From Paenibacillus sp. Soil766 (GTDB lineage: Bacteria; Bacillota; Bacilli; Paenibacillales; NBRC-103111), in assembly GCF_001428105.1 (NCBI RefSeq), contig NZ_LMSJ01000016.1:1-64000 (forward strand): a DNA stretch of 64,000 bases, given 5' to 3'. The notes beneath the pieces were generated by a model, which saw only the letters and a list, made by a program, of their open reading frames with translations, had not been told where the DNA came from and did no database searches. Position 1 is the first letter of the stretch, and every line of letters starts with the position of its first letter. Shown here piece after piece: positions 44,628-53,660 of this stretch. The position numbers and the translations under genes are program-made.

Positions 44628-46406
44628 ATGAAGTTGTTTTCTATTAAAAATCTGATTTCTCCCACGGTAAGCATCCAAGGGAAAATCTTCGTCGCATTCA
44701 GTCTGGTTACGCTAATTGGCATCGTCGCTGTGACAAGTATTGTTTATTTATACATGAGAGAAACCGTGAAGAATAATGCCATTAATTCTGTTACCGAAAG
44801 CATAAGGCAGGCCGATGAATCATTAAATCTTCGATTAGAGGAAGTTAGTCGATTAAATACGGTAGTTGCTACGAATAAAACGGTGCTGGATACGCTGCTT
44901 AGCAAGACCGAGGAACCAAGCTATGAGTGGTTTCAAGAGCAAAAGAGGATCGAGGAATTCCTATCCGCTTTGATTGCGTATAAGCCCTATATTTCACGAT
45001 TGGCCGTCATTGGGTTGAATGAGAAGGTGTTCTTCGTCGGTGCTCCTTGGCTCGATAAGAATTTTTTATCTACACCCATGATGGATTCCTTACTTCAAAA
45101 TGGTTCAGGGCACGCCTATTTTCATCAAACAGGCATCAATAACTCCATCGTTACCGGTCGAGAGCTCCGTTATAACCGAAGTGTAATCGGATTGGTCATG
45201 TTCGATCTCAATGACGAATTCATTAAGAAAATCTATGATGTCAAACCGACATCGGATAGTATGCTGTACGTTGTTGACAGGAAAAACGAATTTATATATG
45301 AACCCCTTACGAGTGTTTTTGATAAGGAAACCTTCATTCAATTTAATCAGAAGTTGGATGGAACGGATGGTTCGGTTGAAAGAGTGATTAACCAGCAATC
45401 TTACTTAATTATCTCTCGGAAATCGGACTATACGGGTTGGTCAACAGTGGCACTCATACCGATGAAGTCTCTCTTGACGGAAACAGCCCATATTCGGAAT
45501 GTACTGGCTACAGTAGCCATCATTGTATTCGTGTTCATCGTTATTGGGACGCTGCAAGTTTCCTCCAGAATAACAAGGAATATTCGAAGATTACGATCGA
45601 TGATGATGCATGTCATGGAGGGCAATATGACCCTGCCAACCGTCGAAATTCATACCAAGGATGAAATCGGGCAGTTATACCAAGTTTTTAAAAGCATGGT
45701 CGAAGAATTAAAGCGGTTACTTGAGGGAATCGTAACGACTGAGAAGGAGAAACGTGAAGCGGAATTGGCCGTGTTACAAGCCCAAATACGTCCACATTTC
45801 CTCTATAACACACTGAATACAGTCAAGTATTTGGCCAAGATTAACGGCGTGCCGAATATCGTAGAGGTATCAGAATCCTTAATAGAGCTAATGCGCGGCG
45901 TACTCGGGAATACGAATGAATTTCTTACGCTGCAGGATGAATTACAGTATGTCCGCAGTTACGTCACCATTGAAAAATACAAATATGTAGAGCCTCTGCA
46001 TGTGAATATAGTTGTCGAAAATGAAGAGCTTTTACAGCTTAGTGTTCTGAAGTTAATGCTGCAGCCTCTTGTGGAAAATGCCATTCTTCATGGACTATCG
46101 GCCTCAGCGTATGAGGGTGTGGTGTTGATTCGGATTTATGAGGAGAACAAAGAGCTGAGAATCGAAGTGAGAGATAACGGCAAAGGGATGTCTCAGGAAC
46201 AGATCGAGGCGCTATTTGAAAGGAATAAAGTCCAGACGTATACGCGCTTCAGTGGAATGGGTGTTCGAAACGTGCATGAACGCATCGTCCGATTGTTCGG
46301 GGAGCCATACGGTGTATTTGTTGAAAGTGAACCAGATGCCTATACAACGGTGCAGATTAGATTTCCAATGCTGCCAGTTCAGAATCACTTGCTTCAGGAG
46401 GGATGA
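44628..46406 (+). CDS. Membrane sensor histidine kinase, YesM family
   Basis: A 592-residue sensor. TM1 lies at about 20-45, an extracellular domain at 45-275, TM2 near 285-305, then a HAMP and a His_kinase domain with QAQIRPHFLYNTLNT (His390). The ATPase domain has MLQPLVENAILHG and VRDNGKGM. It phosphorylates the regulator encoded three bases downstream. The ATG at 44628 has GAAAGGAG upstream; the frame runs back to 44550 but through the terminator. It governs the arabinan-type locus that follows. Confidence 0.88.
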   Translation: MKLFSIKNLISPTVSIQGKIFVAFSLVTLIGIVAVTSIVYLYMRETVKNNAINSVTESIRQADESLNLRLEEVSRLNTVVATNKTVLDTLLSKTEEPSYEWFQEQKRIEEFLSALIAYKPYISRLAVIGLNEKVFFVGAPWLDKNFLSTPMMDSLLQNGSGHAYFHQTGINNSIVTGRELRYNRSVIGLVMFDLNDEFIKKIYDVKPTSDSMLYVVDRKNEFIYEPLTSVFDKETFIQFNQKLDGTDGSVERVINQQSYLIISRKSDYTGWSTVALIPMKSLLTETAHIRNVLATVAIIVFVFIVIGTLQVSSRITRNIRRLRSMMMHVMEGNMTLPTVEIHTKDEIGQLYQVFKSMVEELKRLLEGIVTTEKEKREAELAVLQAQIRPHFLYNTLNTVKYLAKINGVPNIVEVSESLIELMRGVLGNTNEFLTLQDELQYVRSYVTIEKYKYVEPLHVNIVVENEELLQLSVLKLMLQPLVENAILHGLSASAYEGVVLIRIYEENKELRIEVRDNGKGMSQEQIEALFERNKVQTYTRFSGMGVRNVHERIVRLFGEPYGVFVESEPDAYTTVQIRFPMLPVQNHLLQEG

Positions 46407-46409
46407 ATC

Positions 46410-48002
46410 ATGTTTCAAGTATTATTAGTCGATGATGAGGCGTTGGCACGTCATGATGTGAAGAGTATGTTGGATTGGGAAAAGCATGGGTTCATGATAT
46501 GCGGTGAGGCTTATAACGGGACTATGGCACTTGCCATGATGGAACAGATGACACCCCATATCGCGATCTTGGATGTGAGCATGCCGATCATGAATGGAGT
46601 AGAGCTAAGTCGGGAGATCAAGGAAAGATTTCCTAAGGTTAAAATGATCATGTTGAGCAGCTTTGACGATTATGATTATGTCCGTACTTGTCTTATGAAT
46701 GGGGCTATTGACTACTTGCTCAAGCATCGTTTACAAGCGGCTGCGCTTCTGACACTTCTCGATAAAGCTGTTAAGGAGCTGCAAAATGAAGAAGCGCGAA
46801 ATGCGCAAAGCAAAATGATTGAACATCTAAGTCCGGTTATTCTTCGCGAGCATGTCGCTAATGTGGCTAGAGATGTAGAGACTGCTAGTGAAGCGCTGCA
46901 GTCATATGCACGAGATAATCAGCTTTACACGAATGCCATTAACTATGGATCTGCTGCTGTACAAATCGTACCTTTTCTATTGTTGACGGAGTCCTTAACC
47001 GATGTAGAGAAGAACCGCTTAGTGCTTCAGGCGATCGAAGTCATGCAGATGGCGATTGGCGATGTTCTGAAACGAACAGTTGGCTATGTAGGAGAAGGAC
47101 GTTTCATAGTGTTGTTTTCCTCCGAGGAGCGAAGCGAACATGCTTTTACGGCGCAAATGAAGCAAGCTATGAGTGCGCTATCCCATTCCCTAGAGAAATT
47201 CCTTAATTTAAAAAGCGTCTATGTGATAGGGCCGCTGTGCGGAAGCTTGCGACAGGTTGGTCCAAGCTATCTCAAAGCGAATCAAGAGTTGAACGTCCAA
47301 CACGATCAAATCTTGAATGCATCCTTATTGAAAGATTCTCCAAGCATGAAAGAACAGAAGCAGTTGCTGCTTTTTCTAGAGCAATTAGATGCTGAACGAG
47401 TTAACCAATTCATAATGACCATATTCGCTGAACTGCGCAACCAGCCTGTGCACGGGATGACCGTTCAAATCATTGTCAGTGAGATGCTTCACCTTGTTGA
47501 AATGGCATGGAAGCGCCATAATCCGCAGACAGCCTTAGAAGATACCGAACACATCCCCAGAAGAGCAGAGCTTGGTCGGATAGGAAGCGTCTCTGAGCTA
47601 GAACATTGGATGTTAAACTACTTTGCATGCTTTATTGAGGCAATCAAGAAACAGCGTGTAGGAGGAACCTACTCACGCCATATCTCAAAGGCACTACAAT
47701 TTATAACCGACAACTACGCATCTAATATTTCCCTGGACATGACGGCGAGCTCCATAAATCTGAATTCATCCTATCTAAGCAGACTGTTTAAAGAGGAAAT
47801 GCAAATGACATTTACAGAGTATTTGAACCGGGTTCGCATTCAAACAAGCTGTATGCTCATGCAGTCAGGCACGTATGCGTTGAAACAGATCAGCAGCGAA
47901 GTTGGGTTTTCAAGTTACACTTACTTTTTCAAAGTTTTTAAAAGTATTACAGAGATGACTCCTCAGGTGTATATGGATCAACTGAAACAGTCAAAAAAGT
48001 AG
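46410..48002 (+). CDS. Response regulator with AraC-type DNA-binding domain, YesN family
   Basis: A 530-residue regulator. The receiver (1-120) has LLVDDE and phosphoacceptor Asp55 in ILDVSMP. At the usual Lys-Pro motif it reads LLKHR, so the conserved Lys is kept but the Pro is lost. A linker of about 300 residues precedes a C-terminal AraC domain (about 430-530, LNSSYLSRLFKEEM and FSSYTYFFKVFKSITEMTPQVY). GGAGGG lies before the ATG. It is adjacent to its kinase and just upstream of the binding-protein gene at 48120, which is its likely target. Confidence 0.88.
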   Translation: MFQVLLVDDEALARHDVKSMLDWEKHGFMICGEAYNGTMALAMMEQMTPHIAILDVSMPIMNGVELSREIKERFPKVKMIMLSSFDDYDYVRTCLMNGAIDYLLKHRLQAAALLTLLDKAVKELQNEEARNAQSKMIEHLSPVILREHVANVARDVETASEALQSYARDNQLYTNAINYGSAAVQIVPFLLLTESLTDVEKNRLVLQAIEVMQMAIGDVLKRTVGYVGEGRFIVLFSSEERSEHAFTAQMKQAMSALSHSLEKFLNLKSVYVIGPLCGSLRQVGPSYLKANQELNVQHDQILNASLLKDSPSMKEQKQLLLFLEQLDAERVNQFIMTIFAELRNQPVHGMTVQIIVSEMLHLVEMAWKRHNPQTALEDTEHIPRRAELGRIGSVSELEHWMLNYFACFIEAIKKQRVGGTYSRHISKALQFITDNYASNISLDMTASSINLNSSYLSRLFKEEMQMTFTEYLNRVRIQTSCMLMQSGTYALKQISSEVGFSSYTYFFKVFKSITEMTPQVYMDQLKQSKK

Positions 48003-48066
48003 AATGGAATGTCATAATTGTTGAATCGCGGGAAAGTGATTATTCCTTATACTGAGATCAACCCTT

Positions 48067-48080
48067 AGAAAACGCTTTCT
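48067..48080. promoter_or_regulatory. Candidate cre site (CcpA) before the LipO-type gene
   Basis: AGAAAACGCTTTCT differs from the symmetric cre core TGAAAGCGCTTTCA only at the outer bases and one A/G position. A -10-like TATACT lies at 48048-48053, so the site would cover the transcription start and first transcribed bases, a repressing position. Confidence 0.5.
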
Positions 48081-48119
48081 TCATAGGGCAGAAAACAACT
48101 TGATCGGAGGAACATAAGC

Positions 48120-49718
48120 ATGAAAAGAAATTGGGGGACAGTACTTTTATCAACGTTAGTCATTTCCAGTATGACACTTTCCGCTTGCAGTTCGGACACA
48201 ACTAGTAAAGAAAATGAGGGTAAAACCCCAACGAATGAGCCGAAAAGTGTGTCTACAGCAGGTTTTCCAATCGTTAAAGAGCCACTAAAGTTGAAAGTGT
48301 TTACACGAATTGCGCCAGCCAACGGACCGTTCAAGGATATGCCAGTTTTCAAGGATTATGAGAAAATGAGCAATATCCAAGTTGAATTTATTGAAGCGCC
48401 AACGGATGGCTTCCAAGAGAAGAAGAACCTGTTGTTTGCTTCGAATGAGCTCCCAGATGTTATGTATCGCTCGGGCCTTTCGCCTTTAGAGGCAATACGT
48501 TATGGTTCTGGCGGTCAATTAATCCCACTGGAGAAGTTGATTGAAGCTTACGCACCTAACTTAAAAAAATTAATGGAAACGTATCCAGAAATTCGTTCAG
48601 GTATTACAACGCCCGAAGGTCATATTTATGCCATCCCAGGTATTGTGAGTGTTAATGCAGCCAGAACCGATAAAAAATGGATAAACCAAGCATGGCTGAA
48701 GAAGCTGAACCTGAAGGAACCTGAGACGACGGACGAGTTGTACGAGGTATTGAAAGCTTTCCGAGATAAAGATCCTAACGGTAACGGCAAACAAGATGAG
48801 CTCCCGATGACTGCACGTGCAAGCGGTGGTCCTGGCTTAGGTATACCAGTTACAGACATGATGGGTGGATCATTCGGCTTAGATAAACAACTCGGCTACT
48901 ACATTAACCTTGAAAATGATAAAGTACAAATTTGGATGGGGAATGACCGAAACAAAGAGATGTTAATGTATTTGAATAAACTGTATTCGGAAAAACTGCT
49001 GGATCAGGAGCTTTTTACGCAGAAGGAAGCTCAATATATAGCCAAGCAAGGAACAGGGAATACCGGTTTCTTCTTTGATCAGACCAACAATCCCATGCTG
49101 AAAGTTCAGGATCAATATATAGGTATAGCTCCGCCTAAGGGACCTCATGGAGACAGATTGCAAAGTGCGGCAGCTCCGATAGCAAGGGATTTTGGAGCTT
49201 TTGCCATCACCTCAGTGAATAAGAATCCAGAAGCAACGATGCGTTGGGTTGATTATTTCTACGGCGATGAAGGATCTACACTGCTGCGATTCGGTCGTCA
49301 AGGTGAAAATTATGAATTGCGTGATGGGATTCCATATTATACGGCTGATTTCTTGGCATCAGGCAATCAATCCAAAATCACCCCTTATGCCGGAGGTGGA
49401 GCGCCGCATCTGATCAGTGATAAGGTTGCTTCCTTCATTAATCCACCGCAGGTTCAAGAAGCGCAGAAGAAGCTTGATCCTTACATGCCGAAGATTCGTT
49501 ATGCAGCTCCGATGTTTGATGAGCAAACAGCGCAGCAGATCAATATACTTCGCAATGATATTGATAAATATTACGAAGAGCAGAGCACGAAATTTATTGC
49601 AGGAGCACTTAGCTTCGATAAATGGGGAGAGTTCCAAAGTACGTTGAAGAAAATGAAATTAGACGAGCTGCAAAAGCTGTATCAAGACGCTTACGACAAA
49701 ATCAAAACTCAAAAATAA
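48120..49718 (+). CDS. Extracellular sugar-binding lipoprotein, LipO type
   Basis: A 532-residue binding protein of the large LipO/YtcQ class. Its lipoprotein signal has lipobox LSAC with Cys23, followed by a Ser/Thr/Lys-rich tether. The mature domain shows LKVFTRIAPANGPF, LLFASNELPDVMYRSG and a calcium-loop-like D-K-D-P-N-G-N-G-K segment near residue 220. It is anchored outside the membrane and delivers oligosaccharide to the permeases encoded at 49747 and 50714. GGAGGA precedes the ATG. It is the first gene of the transporter/GH51/GH43 operon that ends at the terminator at 56042. Confidence 0.9.
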   Translation: MKRNWGTVLLSTLVISSMTLSACSSDTTSKENEGKTPTNEPKSVSTAGFPIVKEPLKLKVFTRIAPANGPFKDMPVFKDYEKMSNIQVEFIEAPTDGFQEKKNLLFASNELPDVMYRSGLSPLEAIRYGSGGQLIPLEKLIEAYAPNLKKLMETYPEIRSGITTPEGHIYAIPGIVSVNAARTDKKWINQAWLKKLNLKEPETTDELYEVLKAFRDKDPNGNGKQDELPMTARASGGPGLGIPVTDMMGGSFGLDKQLGYYINLENDKVQIWMGNDRNKEMLMYLNKLYSEKLLDQELFTQKEAQYIAKQGTGNTGFFFDQTNNPMLKVQDQYIGIAPPKGPHGDRLQSAAAPIARDFGAFAITSVNKNPEATMRWVDYFYGDEGSTLLRFGRQGENYELRDGIPYYTADFLASGNQSKITPYAGGGAPHLISDKVASFINPPQVQEAQKKLDPYMPKIRYAAPMFDEQTAQQINILRNDIDKYYEEQSTKFIAGALSFDKWGEFQSTLKKMKLDELQKLYQDAYDKIKTQK

Positions 49719-49746
49719 GCACCACGTGACGGCTGGAGGGCTGCAG

Positions 49747-50703
49747 ATGAAAAGTACGACAAACACTGTGGGCGTTGCGTCTCGATCCAAATCGAGGCGC
49801 TCCAGCCTCCTAAAAACGATAGGCAGTCGATATGATCTCTACTTAATGCTGCTAATACCTATCGTATGGTACCTTGTATTCCATTATGGACCCTTGTATG
49901 GTTTGCAAATTGCGTTTAAAAACTTCAGTCCGGCGAAAGGAATTAGCGGAAGCGCATGGGTGGGTCTTGATCATTTCCAGCGATTCGTAGAATCTTATTA
50001 TTTCTGGCGTCTGCTCTGGAACACCATAGCGATTAACTTATTTTCCTTATTGTTTGCTTTTCCAATCCCTATTCTTCTTGCCTTAATCGTTACGGAAATC
50101 CGTAATAAAGCATTCAGTAAAATTGTGCAAAACATTACCTATATCCCTCATTTCATCTCGATCGTTGTCATGGTAGGGATGCTGATGTTGTTCTTATCTC
50201 CGCGTGGTGGTCCTTTGAACTCGATTATTGAGGCATTTGGCGGAGATCCGGTTCGATTTCTCGATTCGGCAGCGTGGTTCAAGCCGATCTTCATAAGTTC
50301 GAATATATGGCAAAATATGGGATGGCAATCGATTATCTATATTGCAGCGCTCGCCGGAGTCAATCCGCAGCTGTATGAAGCGGCCAAGATGGATGGCGCC
50401 AGCCGGATGCGGCGCATTTGGCACGTATCAATCCCAGGCATACTTCCGGTTATCGTCATTTTGCTTATTCTGGATGTAGGACATTTCATGAATGTAGGTT
50501 TTGAGAAAATTTTGCTCATGCAAAATAATTTAAACATTGAATCCAGCGATGTGATTTCTACCTTCGTCTATTCAACAGGTATCTTAAAAGGCGAATACAG
50601 CTATACAGCAGCTATTGGCTTGTTTAACTCTGTCATTAACCTGGTACTATTATTACTCGTGAATCGCTTTGCCCGTAAAAAGGCGGAGACTAGCTTATGG
50701 TGA
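49747..50703 (+). CDS. Sugar ABC transporter permease, LplB type
   Basis: A 318-residue permease with six helices. PIVWYLVFHYGPLYGLQIAF is the characteristic first helix of LplB-type subunits, and the EAA loop is PQLYEAAKMDGAS. The frame opens at a GTG at 49726, but GGAGGG at 49734-49739 is spaced for the ATG at 49747. It overlaps no neighbour and is followed ten bases later by its partner. It forms the channel used by the LipO-type binding protein. Confidence 0.9.
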   Translation: MKSTTNTVGVASRSKSRRSSLLKTIGSRYDLYLMLLIPIVWYLVFHYGPLYGLQIAFKNFSPAKGISGSAWVGLDHFQRFVESYYFWRLLWNTIAINLFSLLFAFPIPILLALIVTEIRNKAFSKIVQNITYIPHFISIVVMVGMLMLFLSPRGGPLNSIIEAFGGDPVRFLDSAAWFKPIFISSNIWQNMGWQSIIYIAALAGVNPQLYEAAKMDGASRMRRIWHVSIPGILPVIVILLILDVGHFMNVGFEKILLMQNNLNIESSDVISTFVYSTGILKGEYSYTAAIGLFNSVINLVLLLLVNRFARKKAETSLW

Positions 50704-50713
50704 GGAGGGACCT

Positions 50714-51610
50714 ATGATGCAGGCACAAATGCTCAAGAAGAGGCAGTCGGATGAGAAAATATTCGATGCTGTGGTTAACGCCGTGGCTCTCCTTATCGTC
50801 GTCGTGGTCCTGTACCCGCTCCTATTTATCGTGAGTGCATCCTTCAGTGATCCTTTGATGGTGCTGAATGGGGACGTGATTTTGCTGCCTAAACAGATCA
50901 CCTTAGAGGCATATCGGAATGTCTTTCATAACGAGCAAATATGGAACGGTTATGGAAATACCATATTGTACACGGCAGTAGGAACGATTATTAATTTGAT
51001 TATGACAACTTTAGCAGCTTACCCGCTGTCGAGACCAGATTTGCCTGGGCGGGGAGTTTTCATGGTATTTATAACACTAACGATGTTTTTCAGCGGGGGG
51101 CTTATCCCGTCATATCTCCTTGTGAAAAATTTAGGCATGGTGGATACGATGTGGGCACTAGTCATTCCAGGGGCAATTGCCACCTATAATTTGATCGTGA
51201 TGAGAACCTATTTTCAATCCAACATCCCTTGGGAAATCCAAGAAGCGGCTCATATGGACGGATGTTCAAACTGGAAATTGTTAACCCATGTGATCTTGCC
51301 GTTATCAAAGCCGATTATGGCGGTGATGGTCCTGTTCTATGCGGTCGGACACTGGAATTCCTTCTTCAATGCCTTGATTTATATTCGCAGCAAAGATTTA
51401 TACCCCTTACAACTAGTGCTGCGCGAAGTGCTGATGGTTAGTCAAGCCGATGCGGTAGACAGCAGTGTAGGTCTTGAATCCAAGATCCTATTGGCTGAAA
51501 GCATTAAATATGTCGTCATTATTATTTCAAGTTTGCCAGTACTACTCATGTATCCTTTTGTACAAAAGCATTTTGTAAAGGGCGTTATGATTGGCTCATT
51601 AAAAGGTTAA
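50714..51610 (+). CDS. Sugar ABC transporter permease, YtcP/LplC type
   Basis: A 298-residue permease with six helices and EAA loop WEIQEAAHMDGCS. GAGGAGGGA before the ATG pair at 50714/50717 fixes the start; the frame extends to 50669 inside the upstream gene, but that extension is not needed. It pairs with the LplB-type subunit. The C-terminus MIGSLKG is the usual ending of this subfamily. No ATP-binding subunit follows. Confidence 0.9.
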   Translation: MMQAQMLKKRQSDEKIFDAVVNAVALLIVVVVLYPLLFIVSASFSDPLMVLNGDVILLPKQITLEAYRNVFHNEQIWNGYGNTILYTAVGTIINLIMTTLAAYPLSRPDLPGRGVFMVFITLTMFFSGGLIPSYLLVKNLGMVDTMWALVIPGAIATYNLIVMRTYFQSNIPWEIQEAAHMDGCSNWKLLTHVILPLSKPIMAVMVLFYAVGHWNSFFNALIYIRSKDLYPLQLVLREVLMVSQADAVDSSVGLESKILLAESIKYVVIIISSLPVLLMYPFVQKHFVKGVMIGSLKG

Positions 51611-51628
51611 AGAACGGAAGGAAGCGTT

Positions 51629-53647
51629 ATGTTCATGGGAACAAAAGCTAAGATTCAAGTAAATGCGAATCAAGTCGGTAAGGACAGAATCAATCCATAT
51701 CTATTCGGCCATTTTGTGGAAGATATTCGTGATCATATGGATGCGATGTTAGCCTATCCGCTATCGGATATGGATTTTGAAAGTAATGATGTAACGTATA
51801 GAGGGCTTTCTGGAAGCTGGCGTCCATTCACCAATGGAAAAAGCACGATATATGCACTCGAACCTGCTGCTACCTATCACTCCGGGCATAGCCAACTTGT
51901 ACGTATATATAGCGATGACGAGGCCTATGCAGGAATCCGTCAAGCGATTGCTGTGAAAGAAGATCAGCATGGCTGCGAATTAGCTCTATATGCTAGAGCT
52001 TCTATTGAAATCAAGTTCCTAACTGCAGAGATCGTGGATGCAGCGAGTGGAGAAGTGCTGGGGTCTACCCGCATCGAGATCGACAGTCATAACTGGAAAC
52101 AGTATGCAGCTCGTATCATGGTTAGTCGACTATGTGAAGAGGCGGAGTTCAGATTATATGTTCCTACGGAACATGAACGCTGGCGGGATCATGTGTCCAC
52201 AGGAATGCTGTGGCTAGATCATATTTCGTTGCTTCCTTCTGACAGTGTTGGCAATGTTCGCAAGGAAGTTGTGGATATGACGAGAGACTTGAACGCAGGT
52301 ATGATGCGGCTTGCTGGAAATTATATTAGTGCTTACCACTGGCAGCAGGCGATTGGGCCTGTGAATGAGCGTCCTTGTGTGATCAACGAAGCATGGGGTG
52401 GATGGACCAATAAGTATTTTGGCACGGATGAGTTTATTCAGTTTTGCCGTGACTTGCATGTGGAGCCGCTTATCTGTGTGAACGATGGTTCTGGTACGCC
52501 GGAAGAAGCGGCCGATTGGGTTGAGTATTGTAATGGCGGATTAGACACACCAATGGGAAAACTGCGGGCTGCGAATGGGCATGCTGAGCCGTATGGCGTG
52601 AAGTACTGGGAGATTGGCAACGAAGTGTGGGGACCTTGGCAGGTTGGGCATTGCAGCGCAGAGCAATTCGCAGATCGTTATGTGCAATTCGCGCAAGCGA
52701 TGAAGGCTATCGATCCTGAGATCAAGCTGCTTGCTTGTGGGGATGATAAGCAGGATTGGAACAAGATCCTGTTGGCGCGTGCTGCAGAGCACATGGATTA
52801 TGTAACATTGCATTTGTATCACGGTTACAACCGATTTGGGATGAATGACCGTACACCGCAAGAAGAGCGGTTTAAGGCGATCCTCTCCTATCCAGAATGG
52901 ACACGGGAATCTGTTCGACAAGTGAGAGAGTTGATCAACTCCGATTCGCGCTACACGCATTTGAAATTGGCGATCACGGAATACAACACGATGTACTATC
53001 CGAATACGATTCGTAAGGGGCTTCCGAATGAACACACGCTGGAAGCAGCAGCTGCGAATGCAGCGAATTTGAATGAATTTATTCGTAATAGCGATCTAAT
53101 CGAGATCGGGAGCTTCTCCGATTTAGTCAATGGTTGGCTTGGCGGATGTATTCGAGTAGGGGATTTCTATGCGGATCAGTTTAGAGGCAAGTCCTCAGGC
53201 AGAAGTGAGAACTCTTTAACCATTTATGGAACGCCAACCTATTATGTTATGACCATGTATGCAAACAGAGATTTAGGTTATGTTGTTCAAAGTCACACGG
53301 AGTGCGGCAGCTTTAGCGTGAATAGTCTCGTACCTACAGCACCTAACCTAGTGGATCTGCCGAATTTGGACGTTGTAGCTTGCCAAAGTGTAGACGAAGA
53401 TAAACTAACGATCTTCATGGTAAATCGTAGTCTGGAAGACATGGTAACAGATGTGCAGTTGGATGGCTTCGTGAAGTCGGGGACAGCTCGTCTATTAGCT
53501 CTAACGGGGGAACATGCGAATGCTTTCAATGATGTGCATCACCCGACAGAAGTGGTATGTGAAGCATGGGACGTTTCAGTTGTGAACGCTCAAGTGAGCT
53601 GTGAGCTGAAGGCATCGTCTGTCTATGTATTAGAAATCACACGCTAA
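51629..53647 (+). CDS. Alpha-L-arabinofuranosidase, glycoside hydrolase family 51 (paralog 1)
   Basis: A 672-residue cytoplasmic GH51 enzyme, which releases arabinofuranose from arabino-oligosaccharides. The N-terminus INPYLFGHFVEDI begins the fold, and a beta-sandwich insert (about 70-200) follows. The TIM barrel has EIGNEVWGPW with general acid Glu332 and AITEYNT with nucleophile Glu451. A C-terminal beta domain completes it. There is no signal peptide. It lies 18 bases after the permease gene and 13 before the exported GH43 gene. It is a clear paralog of the product of 60995. Confidence 0.9.
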   Translation: MFMGTKAKIQVNANQVGKDRINPYLFGHFVEDIRDHMDAMLAYPLSDMDFESNDVTYRGLSGSWRPFTNGKSTIYALEPAATYHSGHSQLVRIYSDDEAYAGIRQAIAVKEDQHGCELALYARASIEIKFLTAEIVDAASGEVLGSTRIEIDSHNWKQYAARIMVSRLCEEAEFRLYVPTEHERWRDHVSTGMLWLDHISLLPSDSVGNVRKEVVDMTRDLNAGMMRLAGNYISAYHWQQAIGPVNERPCVINEAWGGWTNKYFGTDEFIQFCRDLHVEPLICVNDGSGTPEEAADWVEYCNGGLDTPMGKLRAANGHAEPYGVKYWEIGNEVWGPWQVGHCSAEQFADRYVQFAQAMKAIDPEIKLLACGDDKQDWNKILLARAAEHMDYVTLHLYHGYNRFGMNDRTPQEERFKAILSYPEWTRESVRQVRELINSDSRYTHLKLAITEYNTMYYPNTIRKGLPNEHTLEAAAANAANLNEFIRNSDLIEIGSFSDLVNGWLGGCIRVGDFYADQFRGKSSGRSENSLTIYGTPTYYVMTMYANRDLGYVVQSHTECGSFSVNSLVPTAPNLVDLPNLDVVACQSVDEDKLTIFMVNRSLEDMVTDVQLDGFVKSGTARLLALTGEHANAFNDVHHPTEVVCEAWDVSVVNAQVSCELKASSVYVLEITR

Positions 53648-53660
53648 GAAGGATAATCAG

